Below, piece after piece: positions 8,277-18,279 of a stretch of DNA of 64,000 nt. Under the pieces are notes generated by a model. The model ran no database searches. It was not told where the DNA came from and was given only the letters and a program-made list of their open reading frames with translations. Every line of letters begins with the position of its first letter. Within the stretch, counting starts at the first letter, position 1. The position numbers were made by a program, and so were the translations under genes. Source of the stretch: Acidobacteriota bacterium (GTDB taxonomy: Bacteria; Acidobacteriota; Thermoanaerobaculia; UBA5066); assembly GCA_008363385.1 (NCBI GenBank), contig RHKY01000006.1, positions 124,001-188,000 of the forward strand, written 5' to 3'.

Positions 8277-10400
8277 GTGGACTACCCGCTCTGGCTGATC
8301 CCCGCCCTCCCGCTCGCCGGCTTCCTCCTCAACGGGGCCGCCTCGCTCTTCTTCGGCTGGCGTCGGGCCGCGGCCGCGACCGCGCGCTGGCGGGCCGAGC
8401 ACCCCGACGAGGAGCACGGGCACGGCGAGGCTCCCGGCGCCCAGGCGCACGCCTCGCACGCTCCCGGCGCCGCGCACGGCGACGACCACGCTCACGGCGG
8501 CGGCCACGGGCACCAGGGCCCGGCCCTCCCCTGGCTCGAGAGGCTCTTCTACGGCGTCGTCGGCGTCGGCTCGGTCGGCCTGGCGGCGGTCCTGTCGTTC
8601 GGCGTCGTCGTCCCCTTCGTGAAGGAGTCGCTGGCGAGCGCCCACGGCCTCCCCCCGGCGGTCGAGGTCGTCTACCAGTGGTTCTCCTCCGCCGGCTACA
8701 CCGTCGACGTGGCGTTCCGGCTGGACGCGCTCTCGGCGCTGATGTTGGCGTTCGTGACGTTCGTCGGCACGCTGATCCACCTCTACAGCGTCGGCTACAT
8801 GCAGAACGAGGAGGGGTACGGGCGGTTCTTCGCCTACCTGAACCTCTTCATGTTCTCGATGCTGATCCTTGTGATGGCCGACAACCTGCCGATGCTCTTC
8901 ATCGGCTGGGAGGGCGTCGGGCTCTGCTCGTACCTCCTGATCGGCTACTACTACGACAAGGACTTCGCCGCCGCCGCGGGCAAGAAGGCCTTCGTCACGA
9001 ACCGGGTCGGCGACTTCGGGATGCTCCTCGGGATCTTCGGCGTCTACGCCCTGTTCGGGACGGGGAGCTTCTCGTTCCTCGACGCCGCCAAGGCCGGGGC
9101 GGTCTCCGGCGCCGGGCCCCTCTCGGTCTACGCCGTCTGCGCGCTCCTCTTCCTGGGCGCCTGCGGCAAGAGCGCCCAGGTCCCCCTCTACGTCTGGCTG
9201 CCGGACGCCATGGCCGGCCCGACGCCCGTCTCGGCCCTCATCCACGCCGCCACGATGGTCACGGCGGGCGTCTACCTGGTCGCGCGGACGAGCGCTCTCT
9301 TCGTCCTGGCCCCCGACGCCCTCACCCTCGTGGCGTGGGTCGGCGCCGGGACCGCCTTCTTCGCCGCCACGATCGGCCTGGCGCAGAACGACATCAAGAA
9401 GGTCCTCGCCTACTCCACCGTCTCGCAGCTGGGCTACATGTTCCTGGCCTGCGGGGTCGGGGCCTTCGCGGCGGGGATGTTCCACGTCTTCACCCACGCC
9501 TTCTTCAAGGCCTGCCTCTTCCTCGGCTCCGGCTCCGTCATCCACGCCCTCCACCACGAGCAGGACATGAGGCGGATGGGGGGCCTCTGGAGGCGGACGC
9601 CCGTGACGGCCTGGACGATGGCGTTCGCCACGATCGCCATCGCCGGCCTGCCGCCCTTCGCGGGCTTCTTCTCCAAGGACCTGATCCTCGGCTCCGCGTT
9701 CGGCGCGGGGCACCCGCTCCTGTTCGGCGTCGGGCTCGTGACGGCGGGGCTGACCGCCTTCTACATGACGCGCCTGGCCCGGATGACGTTCGCGGGCGAG
9801 TTCCGGGGCCCCGAGGACGTGAAATCCAGGATCCACGAGTCGCCGCTGACGATCACCGTCCCCCTCGTCGTCCTGGCCGCCCTGTCGGCCGTGGCGGGGC
9901 TCGTCGGCGTGCCGGCGGTCCTGGGCGGGACGAACGTCTTCGGACGGTTCCTGGCGCCCTCGCTCGCCCACGTCCCGGAGCACCACGTCTCGCACGCCAC
10001 CGAGTACCTCCTGATGGGCCTGTCGGTCGCGGCGGCCGTCGCCGGCATCGTCCTGGCCTGGCGCTGGTACGGGCAGGCGGGCGCCACGGAGGAGACGCCG
10101 AGCGCCCCGGCGAGGGCCTTCTCCGAGAGGACCGGCCTCCTCGGGAGGCTGGTCGCGAACAAGTGGAACGTCGACGAGGGGATCGAGGCCCTCGTCCTCG
10201 GCCCGTTCCGCGCGATCGGGCGGTTCCTCTGGCGTGGCTTCGACGCCCTGTTCATCGACGGGATCGCCAACGCGTCGGCGTTCCTCGTCGAGCTGGCGGG
10301 GGACCTGATCCGCTTCTTCACCACGGGGAACGTGAGGAACTACGCGCTGACGTTCACCCTCGGCCTGCTGGCGCTCGCCGTCTACGTCTGGATCCGGTGA
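8277..10400 (+). CDS. nuoL: NADH-quinone oxidoreductase subunit L with His-rich loop
   Basis: A 707-residue distal proton-pumping subunit of the Mrp-antiporter family. Key elements are the GWEGVGLCSYLLIGYY glutamate helix, the broken helix around GPTPVSALIHAATMVTAGV, the conserved lysine stretch NDIKKVLAYSTVSQLGYM and the long C-terminal lateral helix with a final anchor. Between helices 1 and 2 is an unusual hydrophilic insert carrying ten His in residues 42-79, which could bind metal or be a flexible loop. GTG start 10 bases after nuoK. Confidence 0.96.
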   Translation: MDYPLWLIPALPLAGFLLNGAASLFFGWRRAAAATARWRAEHPDEEHGHGEAPGAQAHASHAPGAAHGDDHAHGGGHGHQGPALPWLERLFYGVVGVGSVGLAAVLSFGVVVPFVKESLASAHGLPPAVEVVYQWFSSAGYTVDVAFRLDALSALMLAFVTFVGTLIHLYSVGYMQNEEGYGRFFAYLNLFMFSMLILVMADNLPMLFIGWEGVGLCSYLLIGYYYDKDFAAAAGKKAFVTNRVGDFGMLLGIFGVYALFGTGSFSFLDAAKAGAVSGAGPLSVYAVCALLFLGACGKSAQVPLYVWLPDAMAGPTPVSALIHAATMVTAGVYLVARTSALFVLAPDALTLVAWVGAGTAFFAATIGLAQNDIKKVLAYSTVSQLGYMFLACGVGAFAAGMFHVFTHAFFKACLFLGSGSVIHALHHEQDMRRMGGLWRRTPVTAWTMAFATIAIAGLPPFAGFFSKDLILGSAFGAGHPLLFGVGLVTAGLTAFYMTRLARMTFAGEFRGPEDVKSRIHESPLTITVPLVVLAALSAVAGLVGVPAVLGGTNVFGRFLAPSLAHVPEHHVSHATEYLLMGLSVAAAVAGIVLAWRWYGQAGATEETPSAPARAFSERTGLLGRLVANKWNVDEGIEALVLGPFRAIGRFLWRGFDALFIDGIANASAFLVELAGDLIRFFTTGNVRNYALTFTLGLLALAVYVWIR

Positions 10401-10406
10401 GACGAG

Positions 10407-11951
10407 ATGCTTGACTCCCCGTCCTCCCTCGACCTCCTCGGCGCCGACGCGCTGACGACGCTCGTCTTCCTGCCGACGCTCGGCGCCCTCCTGCTCGCCT
10501 TCCTCCCCGCCGAGGCGAAGAGGGCGATCCGGTGGGTCGGCCTCCTGACGACGGGCGCGGCGCTCCTCCTCTCCGTGAAGGTCGCCCTCCTCTTCGACGC
10601 CGCCGTGCCCGGGATCTCCGGGTTCCGGGTGGACGCGCCCTGGATCCCCCGCTTCGGGATCTGGTACCGCGTCGGCGTCGACGGCCTGTCGCTGGCCCTG
10701 GTCCTCCTGACGACGCTCCTGTCGTTCTGCGTCCTCCTCGCCTCCTCGGGGCAGAAGATCGACCGCTGGAAGGGGTACGTGGCCGCCTTCCTCGTCCTGG
10801 AGACGGGGATGATCGGCAGCCTCGTCGCCCTCGACGCGATCCTCTTCTACGTCTTCTGGGAGGCGATGCTGATCCCGATGTACTTCATCATCGGGATCTG
10901 GGGCGGCAAGCGGCGGATCTACGCCGCGATGAAGTTCGTCCTCTTCACCCTCGTCGGGTCCCTCCTGATGCTGGTCGGGATCCTCGTCACCGCGGGGATG
11001 CACGCCAAGGCGACGGGGATCCAGAGCTTCTCGATCCTCGACTGGACGGCCGCCTCTCAGGCCGGCCGCTGGGCGCTCCCGGCGGACGTCGAGGGGCTCC
11101 TCTTCTGGGCCTTCGCCCTCGCCTTCCTCGTGAAGGTCCCCCTCTGGCCGCTCCACACGTGGCTCCCCGACGCGCACGTCGAGGCGCCGACGGGCGGCTC
11201 CGTGATCCTGGCGGGCGTCCTCCTGAAGCTCGGGACGTACGGCCTGATGCGCTTCAACCTGCCCCTCTTCCCGGAGGCCTCGGCGCGCTTCGCCCCGCTG
11301 ATCGGCGTCCTCGCCCTGATCGGCGTCGTCTACGGCGCGTGGGTGGCGGCCGCCCAGAAGGACATGAAGAAGCTGGTGGCTTACTCCTCGGTGAGCCACC
11401 TGGCGCTCGTCGTCCTCGGGATCTTCTCGTTCAACTCCGCCGCGATGGCGGGCGCCGTCTTCCAGATGGTGGGGCACGGCCTGACGACGGGCCTCCTCTT
11501 CCTCCTCGTCGGCGTCCTGTACGAGAGGCGCCACACGCGCGAGATGGCCGACTACGGCGGCGTGGCCACGTACGTCCCGGTGACGACGACGCTCTTCGTG
11601 ATCTCGGCGCTCGGCTCCGTCGGCCTGCCGGGCCTGAACGGGTTCATCGGCGAGTTCCTCATCCTGGGAGGCGTCTTCCAGGTGAACCTGGTCTGGTGCG
11701 CCGTGGGCGCGACGGGGCTGATCCTGGGCGCCATCTACCTCCTGACGCTCGTCCAGAAGGTCTTCTGGGGGCCCGAGGGCCCGGCCGCCAACCGCGGTCT
11801 GACCGACATCAACGGCTGGGAGCTGGCCGGCGCGCTCCCGATGATCGCCCTCGTCGTCGTCCTCGGCGTCTTCCCGGCGCCGCTCCTGAACCTGATCCGG
11901 ACCTCCGTCGAGGTCGTCGTCCAGGCCGCGAGCCTCCGGGGGGCCCCGTGA
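10407..11951 (+). CDS. nuoM: NADH-quinone oxidoreductase subunit M
   Basis: A 514-residue Mrp-antiporter-like pump with about 14 helices. Motifs are FWEAMLIPMYFIIGIWGG (channel glutamate), LPDAHVEAPTGGSVILAGV and AQKDMKKLVAYSSVSHLALV (lysine pair). Length and order are typical. It starts with ATG 6 bases after the nuoL stop and lies between nuoL and nuoN as in standard operons. Confidence 0.96.
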   Translation: MLDSPSSLDLLGADALTTLVFLPTLGALLLAFLPAEAKRAIRWVGLLTTGAALLLSVKVALLFDAAVPGISGFRVDAPWIPRFGIWYRVGVDGLSLALVLLTTLLSFCVLLASSGQKIDRWKGYVAAFLVLETGMIGSLVALDAILFYVFWEAMLIPMYFIIGIWGGKRRIYAAMKFVLFTLVGSLLMLVGILVTAGMHAKATGIQSFSILDWTAASQAGRWALPADVEGLLFWAFALAFLVKVPLWPLHTWLPDAHVEAPTGGSVILAGVLLKLGTYGLMRFNLPLFPEASARFAPLIGVLALIGVVYGAWVAAAQKDMKKLVAYSSVSHLALVVLGIFSFNSAAMAGAVFQMVGHGLTTGLLFLLVGVLYERRHTREMADYGGVATYVPVTTTLFVISALGSVGLPGLNGFIGEFLILGGVFQVNLVWCAVGATGLILGAIYLLTLVQKVFWGPEGPAANRGLTDINGWELAGALPMIALVVVLGVFPAPLLNLIRTSVEVVVQAASLRGAP

Positions 11952-11982
11952 GGACGTCCGTCGCGTCGAGGAGGCCGTCGAA

Positions 11983-13452
11983 GTGACTCCCTTCACGATC
12001 CCGATCTCCACCGCCGACGTCGCCGCCGTCGGCCCCGAGATCGCGCTCTGCGCCTTCGGCATCCTGATCCTCCTCCTCGACGCGTTCCTGCGCGCGTCGC
12101 GCCCCGCCCTCCCCTTCGTGGCGCTCGCGGGCCTCTTCGTCGCCAACGTCGGGAGCCGCTACGCGCCGGGGACCTGGTTCTCCGGGGCGATCGAGACGTC
12201 GGAGCTGACGCGGTTCGTCGACCTCCTCGCCGTCTCGGCCTGCGTGCTCGCCGTCCTCGGCGGCGGGCCGCTCCTGGCCCGCGACCGGAAGAACCAGGGC
12301 GAGTTCTACTCGATGCTCCTCTTCTCGGCGGCCGGGCTGACGCTGATGGTCAAGGGGACCGACCTCCTCGTCGTCTTCGTCGGCCTGGAGCTGATGTCGC
12401 TCGGCCTCTACGTCCTGGCGGCCTGGTACCGCGACCTCCCCGAGTCGGCCGAGGCGGGGATGAAGTACTTCCTGATGGGGGCGCTGGCGTCGACCGTCTT
12501 CCTCTTCGGGACCGCGACGATCTACGGCCGGACCGGGACGACGAGCCTGACGGACCTGGTGGGCCTCGCCTCGTCGCACGGCCTCCTCCTCGACCCGATG
12601 GTGGCGCTCGGCCTCGTGGCGCTCGTGGCGGCGCTCTCGTTCAAGCTCTCCCTCGTCCCGTTCCACTCCTGGGCGCCGGACGTCTACCAGGGGATGACGA
12701 CCCCCGGCGTGGCGTTCCTCTCCACGGCGCCGAAGGCCGCGGCCCTCCTCGTCCTCGTCCGGGTCCTCCACGCGCTGGCCCCGGAGGGGCTCGGGGAGCC
12801 GTGGAAGCCGCTGCTCGGCCTCCTGGCGGTCGCCTCGATCCTCTTCGGCAACGTCGTGGCGCTCGCGCAGCGCGACGTGAAGCGGATGCTGGCCTACTCC
12901 GGCATCGCGCAGATGGGGTACGCCGCCATCGCGCTGGCCACCTTCACCGACGAGGCCCTCGAGGGGCTCCTCGTCTTCGTGGCGGGCTACCTCGTGACGA
13001 ACGTCGCCGCCTTCCTCTCCGCCGCCGTCCTGTCCAACGGCGAGCGCGACGCGCACCCGCTGGCCGACCTGGCGGGCCTCGGGCGCGTGCGGCCCGGCGC
13101 CGCGTCGATCCTGACGCTCTCGATGCTGTCGCTGGCCGGCCTCCCGCCGACCGTCGGCTTCGTCGGCAAGCTCTTCGTCTTCCGCGCCGCGGTCGAGGCC
13201 GACCTCGTCTGGCTGGCGATCTTCGGCATCGCCGGGAGCCTGATCTCGGTCGGGTACTACTTCCGCGTCGTCTACTTCCTCTGGATGAAGGAGCCGAGCC
13301 GCGAGGTGGCGATGCCTCCGGAGGACGCCATGAGCGGCGCGGCCCACCTCCTCGTGGCGGCGGGCATGCTCGTCCTCGGCGTCTTCCCGCGGCCGCTCCT
13401 GGACGTGGCGCGCTCGGCCGCCTCCGCGCTCCCGCTGGGGCTGCTGCGCTGA
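11983..13452 (+). CDS. nuoN: NADH-quinone oxidoreductase subunit N
   Basis: A 489-residue pump subunit. VFVGLELMSLGLYVLAAWYR carries the channel glutamate; FHSWAPDVYQGMTTPGVAFLS and QRDVKRMLAYSGIAQMGYA carry the broken helix and the conserved lysine. GTG start after a 31-base gap from nuoM, the widest within the operon. The stop is one base before the rex GTG, so the regulator is likely translated together with complex I. Confidence 0.96.
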   Translation: MTPFTIPISTADVAAVGPEIALCAFGILILLLDAFLRASRPALPFVALAGLFVANVGSRYAPGTWFSGAIETSELTRFVDLLAVSACVLAVLGGGPLLARDRKNQGEFYSMLLFSAAGLTLMVKGTDLLVVFVGLELMSLGLYVLAAWYRDLPESAEAGMKYFLMGALASTVFLFGTATIYGRTGTTSLTDLVGLASSHGLLLDPMVALGLVALVAALSFKLSLVPFHSWAPDVYQGMTTPGVAFLSTAPKAAALLVLVRVLHALAPEGLGEPWKPLLGLLAVASILFGNVVALAQRDVKRMLAYSGIAQMGYAAIALATFTDEALEGLLVFVAGYLVTNVAAFLSAAVLSNGERDAHPLADLAGLGRVRPGAASILTLSMLSLAGLPPTVGFVGKLFVFRAAVEADLVWLAIFGIAGSLISVGYYFRVVYFLWMKEPSREVAMPPEDAMSGAAHLLVAAGMLVLGVFPRPLLDVARSAASALPLGLLR

Positions 13453-13453
13453 C

Positions 13454-14110
13454 GTGACACGCCGGGACCGCACCTCCCCCGTCTCCGAGGCGACCACCCA
13501 GCGGCTCTCGGTCCTCCTGCGGGGCCTCTGTGTCCTGGAGGCGGAGGGGGCCGTCTCCACGTCGTCCCGGCTCCTGTCCGAGCGGTTCGGCCTGAACTCG
13601 GCGCAGATCCGCAAGGACCTGACGCAGTTCGGCGAGTTCGGCGTGCGGGGCGTGGGCTACCGCGTCGCGCTCCTGGCCGGGAAGCTCCGCGCCGTCCTGG
13701 GCCTCGACCGCCCGCGCCCGATCGTCATCGCCGGGGCGGGGAACCTCGGGATGGCGCTGGCCGACTCGCGGAACTTCAACCAGCCCCCGTTCCGGGTGGA
13801 GGCCCTGTTCGACGTCGACCCGGCGCGCGCCGGGCTCCGCTCCCGGTCCGGCGTCCCGGTCCTCCCCGCCTCGGAGGTCGCGGAGGGCGTGCGCCGGGTC
13901 GGGGCGCAGATCGGGATCCTGGCGGTCCCCGCCGACTCGGCGGCGGGAGCCGCCCGGGCGCTCGTGGACGCCGGAGTCCCCGCGCTCCTCAACTTCGCCC
14001 CTGCCGCGGTCGGCCCGTTCCCCGGCGTCGTCGTGAAGAACGTCGACCTGACCCTCTTCCTCGAGGGGCTGAGCTACCACCTGACGCGGCTGCCGGCGGG
14101 CGCCGGGTAG
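13454..14110 (+). CDS. rex: Redox-sensing transcriptional repressor Rex
   Basis: A 218-residue protein with an N-terminal winged helix (recognition helix around NSAQIRKDLTQFGEFG, residues 48-63) and a Rossmann domain with IVIAGAGNLGMALADS (GxGxxG at 94-99), ending in the swapped C-terminal helix VDLTLFLEGLSYHLT. Rex proteins leave DNA when NADH rises. It is the terminal gene of the nuo operon, starting one base after the nuoN stop, and a Rex-like dyad lies at the operon promoter (2336-2353), so autoregulated control of complex I is inferred. GTG start. Confidence 0.95.
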   Translation: MTRRDRTSPVSEATTQRLSVLLRGLCVLEAEGAVSTSSRLLSERFGLNSAQIRKDLTQFGEFGVRGVGYRVALLAGKLRAVLGLDRPRPIVIAGAGNLGMALADSRNFNQPPFRVEALFDVDPARAGLRSRSGVPVLPASEVAEGVRRVGAQIGILAVPADSAAGAARALVDAGVPALLNFAPAAVGPFPGVVVKNVDLTLFLEGLSYHLTRLPAGAG

Positions 14111-14128
14111 GCGCGGCTCTGGGCCCGC

Positions 14129-16642
14129 TCAGCCGGCCCAGAGGACGAGGCCGAGCTCGTTCGGGTGGACCAGCTCCGGGTGGGAGGGGCGGATCCGGAT
14201 CGAGTAGCCGCGGGAGTCGTCGACCGGCCTCGTGATCGTCCCGTGGTACTGGGCGCGGCCGTCGGCCTGGCTCACCAGCGCCAGCGGGAAGGAGTACCCG
14301 GCGTCCACGACGCCGTCGGCGTCCGTCGTCCCCTCGAACCACTCCACGGCCACGTCGGCGGCGTCGGCGGCGCCGAGGCGGACCTCGACGTCCACCTCGA
14401 AGCGGCTCCCCGGCGCCAGGCGGGCGGGCTCCTCGACCGAGAGCTGGACGGAGACGAAGCCGACGCCGCCCCAGGCGCCGGAGATCCGCCGCTTCCACGC
14501 CGCCAGCTCGCGCGCCCCCCTCTCGCCGTCCGAAAGGAGCCGCGTCGCGCGCTCGGCGGCCGGCACGTAGCAGAGGCGAAGGTAGTCCTGGAGCATCCGG
14601 TCCGAGGAGAAGAGGTGCCCGAGCGCGTCGGCGGAGGCCACCATCCTCTCGACCCAGGCCCCCGGGGCGCGGTTGCGGTCCCCGTACGGCCGGTCGTAGA
14701 AGAGCGGGACGACCTCGCGCTCGAGCTTCTCGTAGAGGGCCGTGGCGACCTCGTCGTCCCCCCGGCCGTCCGTGTCGTCGCCGATGGAGAAGCCCGTGCT
14801 GTCCCGGGGGGCTTCGTCCCACCAGCCGTCGAGGACCGAGAGGTTCAAGACGCCGTTCATCGCGGCCTTCATCCCGGAGGTCCCGGAGGCCTCGTAGGGC
14901 CGCCGCGGCGTGTTCAGCCAGACGTCGCAGCCCGAGACGAGCGCGCGGCCGAGCCGCATGTCGTACCCCTCGAGCAGGACGACCTTCCCCCGGAAAGCCT
15001 CGGAGAGGGAGAGCTCGCCGACCCGACGGAGGAACTCCTTGCCCGGCTCGTCCTTGGGGTGGGCCTTCCCCGCGAAGACCAGCTGGACGGGTCGCGCCGG
15101 GTCGTTCACGAGGCGCGCGAGGCGCTCGGGGTCGTGGAAGACGAGGGTCGCCCGCTTGTAGGTGGCGAAGCGGCGGGCGAACCCGATCGTCAGCGCCCGC
15201 GGGTCGAGGAGGCTCCAGGCCGCCGCGATCTCCGAGTCCGGGGCGCCGCGGCGCTTGCGAGCCTCGGCCGTCCTCTGCCGGACCGTGTGGACGAGGCCGG
15301 CGCGGAGCGCCTCGTGGCGCCGCCAGAGCTCCTCGCGGTCGACGTTGGCGAGCGACTCCCCCACCTTCATCTCCGCGATCGCCGGCGCGGTCCACGTCGG
15401 GGCGTGGACGCCGTTCGTGATCGGGACGATCGGGATCTCGGAGAGGGGCGCCTCGGGGAAGACGCCGCGCCAGAGCCGCCGCGAGACCTGCGCGTGGAGC
15501 TTCGAGACGGCGTTGACGTGGCCGGAGATCTTGAGGCCCAGGACGGCCATCGAGAAGTACTCGCCGGCGTCCTCGGGGACCTGGCGGCCGAGCCCCAGGA
15601 GCCGCTCCATGGTGATCCCGAACCCGGCGACCTTCCGGTCGAAGTACCGGCGGACGAGGTCCGGCGGGAAGAGGTCGATCCCGGCGGGGACCGGCGTGTG
15701 GGTCGTGAAGACGTTCCCCGCCGCCGCGGCCTCGAGCGCCTCGTCGAAGCTCATCCCCCGGCGCTCGGCCAGGAGCCGGATCCGCTCCAGGCCGAAGAAA
15801 GCGGCGTGCCCCTCGTTGGCGTGGCAGATCGTCGGCGGCAGGCCCGCCAGCTCGAGCGCCCGGTAGCCGCCGATGCCCAGGACGATCTCCTGGCGGATCC
15901 GCTTCTCCTGGTCCCCGCCGTAGAGGCGGCTGGTGATGTCGCGGTCCGCCACGCGGTTCTCCGGGACGTGGGTGTCCAGGAGGAGGAGCGTGACGCGGCC
16001 CACCCGGGCGACGCGGACGAGGACGGCGACGTCGTGCTCGAGGAGCCGGACGGTCACCACGGGAGGCGCTCCCGACGGGGGCCTCAGCACCTCGAGCGGC
16101 AGGTCGTCCGCCTCCAGGATCGGGTACGACTCGCTCTGCCGCCCGTCGGCCGTGAGGGCCTGCCGGAAGTAGCCGCCACGGTAGAAGAGGCCCACGCCGA
16201 CGAGCGGCACGCCGAGGTCGCTGGCGGACTTCAGGTGGTCGCCCGCCAGGATCCCGAGCCCCCCGGCGTAGACCGGCAGGACCTCGGAGACGCCGAACTC
16301 GGCGCAGAAGTACGCCACGCGGTGGCCCGCCGAGACGAGGCTCTCCGCGTGAGGCGTCCTCGGGCCGTCCCGGTCCTCGGCGGCCAGCCGTTCGGCCTCC
16401 TGCTGGAGCCACGAGACGTAGCCCGCGTCGGCGGCCTTCCCGGCGAGCCGGGCGGGGTCGACGAGCTGGAAGAAGCGGACGGGGTTCCCGAAGGCGGCCT
16501 CCCAGGCGGCCCCGTCGAGCTCCTCGAAGAGCCGCCTCACGCTCGGGCGCCAGGCCCAGCGGAGGTCGTAGGCGATCCGCTCGAGGGGCGCGAGGACACC
16601 GGGGACCTGCGGGGCGGCACGATAGTGACCGAGTGGGCGCAT
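14129..16642 (-). CDS. glgP: Alpha-glucan phosphorylase (glycogen/maltodextrin phosphorylase, DUF3417 type)
   Basis: An 837-residue phosphorylase of the bacterial/archaeal branch that begins with a DUF3417 domain ([21 protein letters not shown]). It releases glucose-1-phosphate from glycogen. The PLP-lysine region reads [20 protein letters not shown] near residue 600, and the motif [16 protein letters not shown] marks the catalytic core. The C-terminal ~130 residues form a beta-rich extension of the DUF3417-type subfamily. I choose the ATG at 16642: TATCCT lies 10 bases upstream (16653-16658) and there is no Shine-Dalgarno, as at other leaderless heads here; a GTG at 16684 is possible. Convergent with rex. 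Confidence 0.92.
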   Translation of the reverse strand: MRPLGHYRAAPQVPGVLAPLERIAYDLRWAWRPSVRRLFEELDGAAWEAAFGNPVRFFQLVDPARLAGKAADAGYVSWLQQEAERLAAEDRDGPRTPHAESLVSAGHRVAYFCAEFGVSEVLPVYAGGLGILAGDHLKSASDLGVPLVGVGLFYRGGYFRQALTADGRQSESYPILEADDLPLEVLRPPSGAPPVVTVRLLEHDVAVLVRVARVGRVTLLLLDTHVPENRVADRDITSRLYGGDQEKRIRQEIVLGIGGYRALELAGLPPTICHANEGHAAFFGLERIRLLAERRGMSFDEALEAAAAGNVFTTHTPVPAGIDLFPPDLVRRYFDRKVAGFGITMERLLGLGRQVPEDAGEYFSMAVLGLKISGHVNAVSKLHAQVSRRLWRGVFPEAPLSEIPIVPITNGVHAPTWTAPAIAEMKVGESLANVDREELWRRHEALRAGLVHTVRQRTAEARKRRGAPDSEIAAAWSLLDPRALTIGFARRFATYKRATLVFHDPERLARLVNDPARPVQLVFAGKAHPKDEPGKEFLRRVGELSLSEAFRGKVVLLEGYDMRLGRALVSGCDVWLNTPRRPYEASGTSGMKAAMNGVLNLSVLDGWWDEAPRDSTGFSIGDDTDGRGDDEVATALYEKLEREVVPLFYDRPYGDRNRAPGAWVERMVASADALGHLFSSDRMLQDYLRLCYVPAAERATRLLSDGERGARELAAWKRRISGAWGGVGFVSVQLSVEEPARLAPGSRFEVDVEVRLGAADAADVAVEWFEGTTDADGVVDAGYSFPLALVSQADGRAQYHGTITRPVDDSRGYSIRIRPSHPELVHPNELGLVLWAG

Positions 16643-16652
16643 GGAAGGGCGG

Positions 16653-16658
16653 AGGATA
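16653..16658 (-). promoter_or_regulatory. -10-like TATCCT upstream of glgP
   Basis: TATCCT lies 10 bases before the glgP ATG with no Shine-Dalgarno between, matching the leaderless geometry seen at several other operon heads in this window. Confidence 0.45.
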
Positions 16659-16731
16659 ACCGAGACGGGCCACGAGCGCCGCACGCGCGGCGAGCGCGCG
16701 CGGCGCGACCCCTCCGCGGCGGGGGAACGCC

Positions 16732-17484
16732 TCAGGCGGGGTGTGCCGCGGCCGGCTGCTCCAGCGCCTCGCGCTTGGCCCGGGCGACGGCCTCGGCCCG
16801 GCGCGAGTCGTTCGGGCGGTCGTCGAAGATCTTCCCGTCGCGGATCCGGATGATCCTCCGCGCGTGGGCGGCGATGTCCTCCTCGTGCGTGACGAGGACG
16901 ATCGCGTTCCCGGCGGTGTTCAGCTCGCGGAAGAGGCGCATGATGTCCTCGCCCGTGGCCGAGTCGAGGTTTCCGGTCGGCTCGTCGGCGAGGAGGATCG
17001 ACGGGTTCGTCACGAGGGCGCGGGCGATGGCGACGCGCTGGCGCTGGCCGCCGGAGAGCTCGTTCGGGTTGTGGTGCATCCGGTCCGTCAGCCCCACCTG
17101 GGCGATCGCCTTCTCGGCCGCCTCCTTCCGCTCCTTCCTCCCGAGCCCGGCGTAGACGAGCGGCAGCTCCACCTGCTGGAGGGCGTTGGTCCGCGGGAGG
17201 AGGTTGAACGTCTGGAAGACGAAGCCGATCTCCTTGTTCCGGATCCGCGCCAGCTCGTCGTCCGTCAGGTCCTGGACGAGCTGCCCGTTCAGGCGGTAGC
17301 TGCCCGCCGTGGGCGTGTCGAGGCAGCCGATGAGGTTCATCAGCGTCGACTTCCCGGAGCCCGACGGTCCCATGATCGCGACGTACTCCCCCCGGTCGAT
17401 CGTGAAGGTGACGCCGCGGAGCGCGCGGACCTTCTCCTCGCCGACGTCGTACGTCTTCTCGATCTCCTGCATCTCGATCAGCAT
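16732..17484 (-). CDS. ABC transporter ATPase, MacB/LolD (FtsE-like) family
   Basis: A 250-residue ATPase: Walker [11 protein letters not shown]-loop [14 protein letters not shown], signature [15 protein letters not shown], Walker [14 protein letters not shown] and switch His in [14 protein letters not shown]. The phrase DEPTGNLDS and the overall pattern are typical of MacB/LolD/HrtA-type exporters of macrolides, lipoproteins or peptides. A Lys/Arg/Ala-rich tail of about 25 residues follows the domain. GGAG lies about 9 bases before the ATG. Upstream in the same direction are the Yip1 and TolC genes, but no permease or membrane-fusion protein is present in the window, so the transported substrate is unknown. 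Confidence 0.92.
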   Translation of the reverse strand: MLIEMQEIEKTYDVGEEKVRALRGVTFTIDRGEYVAIMGPSGSGKSTLMNLIGCLDTPTAGSYRLNGQLVQDLTDDELARIRNKEIGFVFQTFNLLPRTNALQQVELPLVYAGLGRKERKEAAEKAIAQVGLTDRMHHNPNELSGGQRQRVAIARALVTNPSILLADEPTGNLDSATGEDIMRLFRELNTAGNAIVLVTHEEDIAAHARRIIRIRDGKIFDDRPNDSRRAEAVARAKREALEQPAAAHPA

Positions 17485-17495
17485 CGTCTGCTCCG

Positions 17496-18260
17496 TCAGC
17501 CGAGGAACACCGCGGCCAGGCCGCCCTTGGCCAGGACGTAGAGGGCCCAGAGGACGATCGGCACGGCGGCCGCCGAGCCCTTGGAGATCCCCGGGAGGCG
17601 GCGCAGCCCGACGACGAGGAGCGCCAGCGTCGCCAGCGAGAAGACGTCGATCGAGGACGCCAGCGACCCCAGGAAGGCCGGGACGTCCTCCGGGAGGAAC
17701 GCGCCCACGTTCGACTTGAAGACGCGCTGGATCCCGAACTGCGTCTCGGAGGCGTCCTCGAGCGACGCCACGACCGGGAGCGAGAGGATCCCGCCCGCGA
17801 TGTTCACGAGGTTGGCGTGGGTCCAGATCGACAGCACCTGGGAGAAGCGCGCCTCGGCGCCGAAGGCCCGCACGCCGCCCCAGAGGACCAGCGCCACGAG
17901 GAGGAGGATGACGCCCGCCGTGGGCGCCCCGATGGCCGTCGCCCGTCCCGGCCCCCGGTCCGAGCGCGCCGCGATCTCGCGGATCTGCTGGTCGGAGAGC
18001 GACTGCCCCGTGCGGGCCGCGCGGCGCTCGAACATCTCGCGGATCGAGCGCTCGGTGTCGATCTTCGGCGTGGCGATCCAGATCGAGGCCGCCACGACCA
18101 CGATCGCCAGCCCGAACGGCAGCCACCAGGTGGGCCGCCTCACGAGGGCCTCGAACGTGACGCCGGGACGCGTGAACGTCCCGGCGACGGCGGCGAACGG
18201 CGAGAGGGCGGGCGCCGGCGGGGCGGCCGGCGCCTCCGGGGACGGGACCTCCTGCGTCAC
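17496..18260 (-). CDS. Yip1-domain integral membrane protein
   Basis: 254 residues with a Pro/Ala-rich cytoplasmic lead (1-35), a first helix around [18 protein letters not shown], a hydrophilic Arg-rich loop (about 70-110), then four more hydrophobic helices, with the conserved pattern typical of bacterial Yip1/DUF1282 proteins. AAGGAG precedes the GTG by about six bases. It sits between tolC-like and ABC ATPase genes; Yip1 proteins are frequently found in such efflux loci, but their role is not established. It might be an accessory subunit of the exporter. Confidence 0.75.
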   Translation of the reverse strand: MTQEVPSPEAPAAPPAPALSPFAAVAGTFTRPGVTFEALVRRPTWWLPFGLAIVVVAASIWIATPKIDTERSIREMFERRAARTGQSLSDQQIREIAARSDRGPGRATAIGAPTAGVILLLVALVLWGGVRAFGAEARFSQVLSIWTHANLVNIAGGILSLPVVASLEDASETQFGIQRVFKSNVGAFLPEDVPAFLGSLASSIDVFSLATLALLVVGLRRLPGISKGSAAAVPIVLWALYVLAKGGLAAVFLG

Positions 18261-18279
18261 CTGCGGCTCCTTTCCGGCC

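Noticed and set aside
8247-12146. A 1299-codon open frame on the minus strand across nuoK-nuoN.
   Set aside because: It is Arg/Glu/Asp/Gly-rich with no domain pattern and lies opposite well-conserved nuo genes; long antisense frames are expected where third positions are nearly all G or C.
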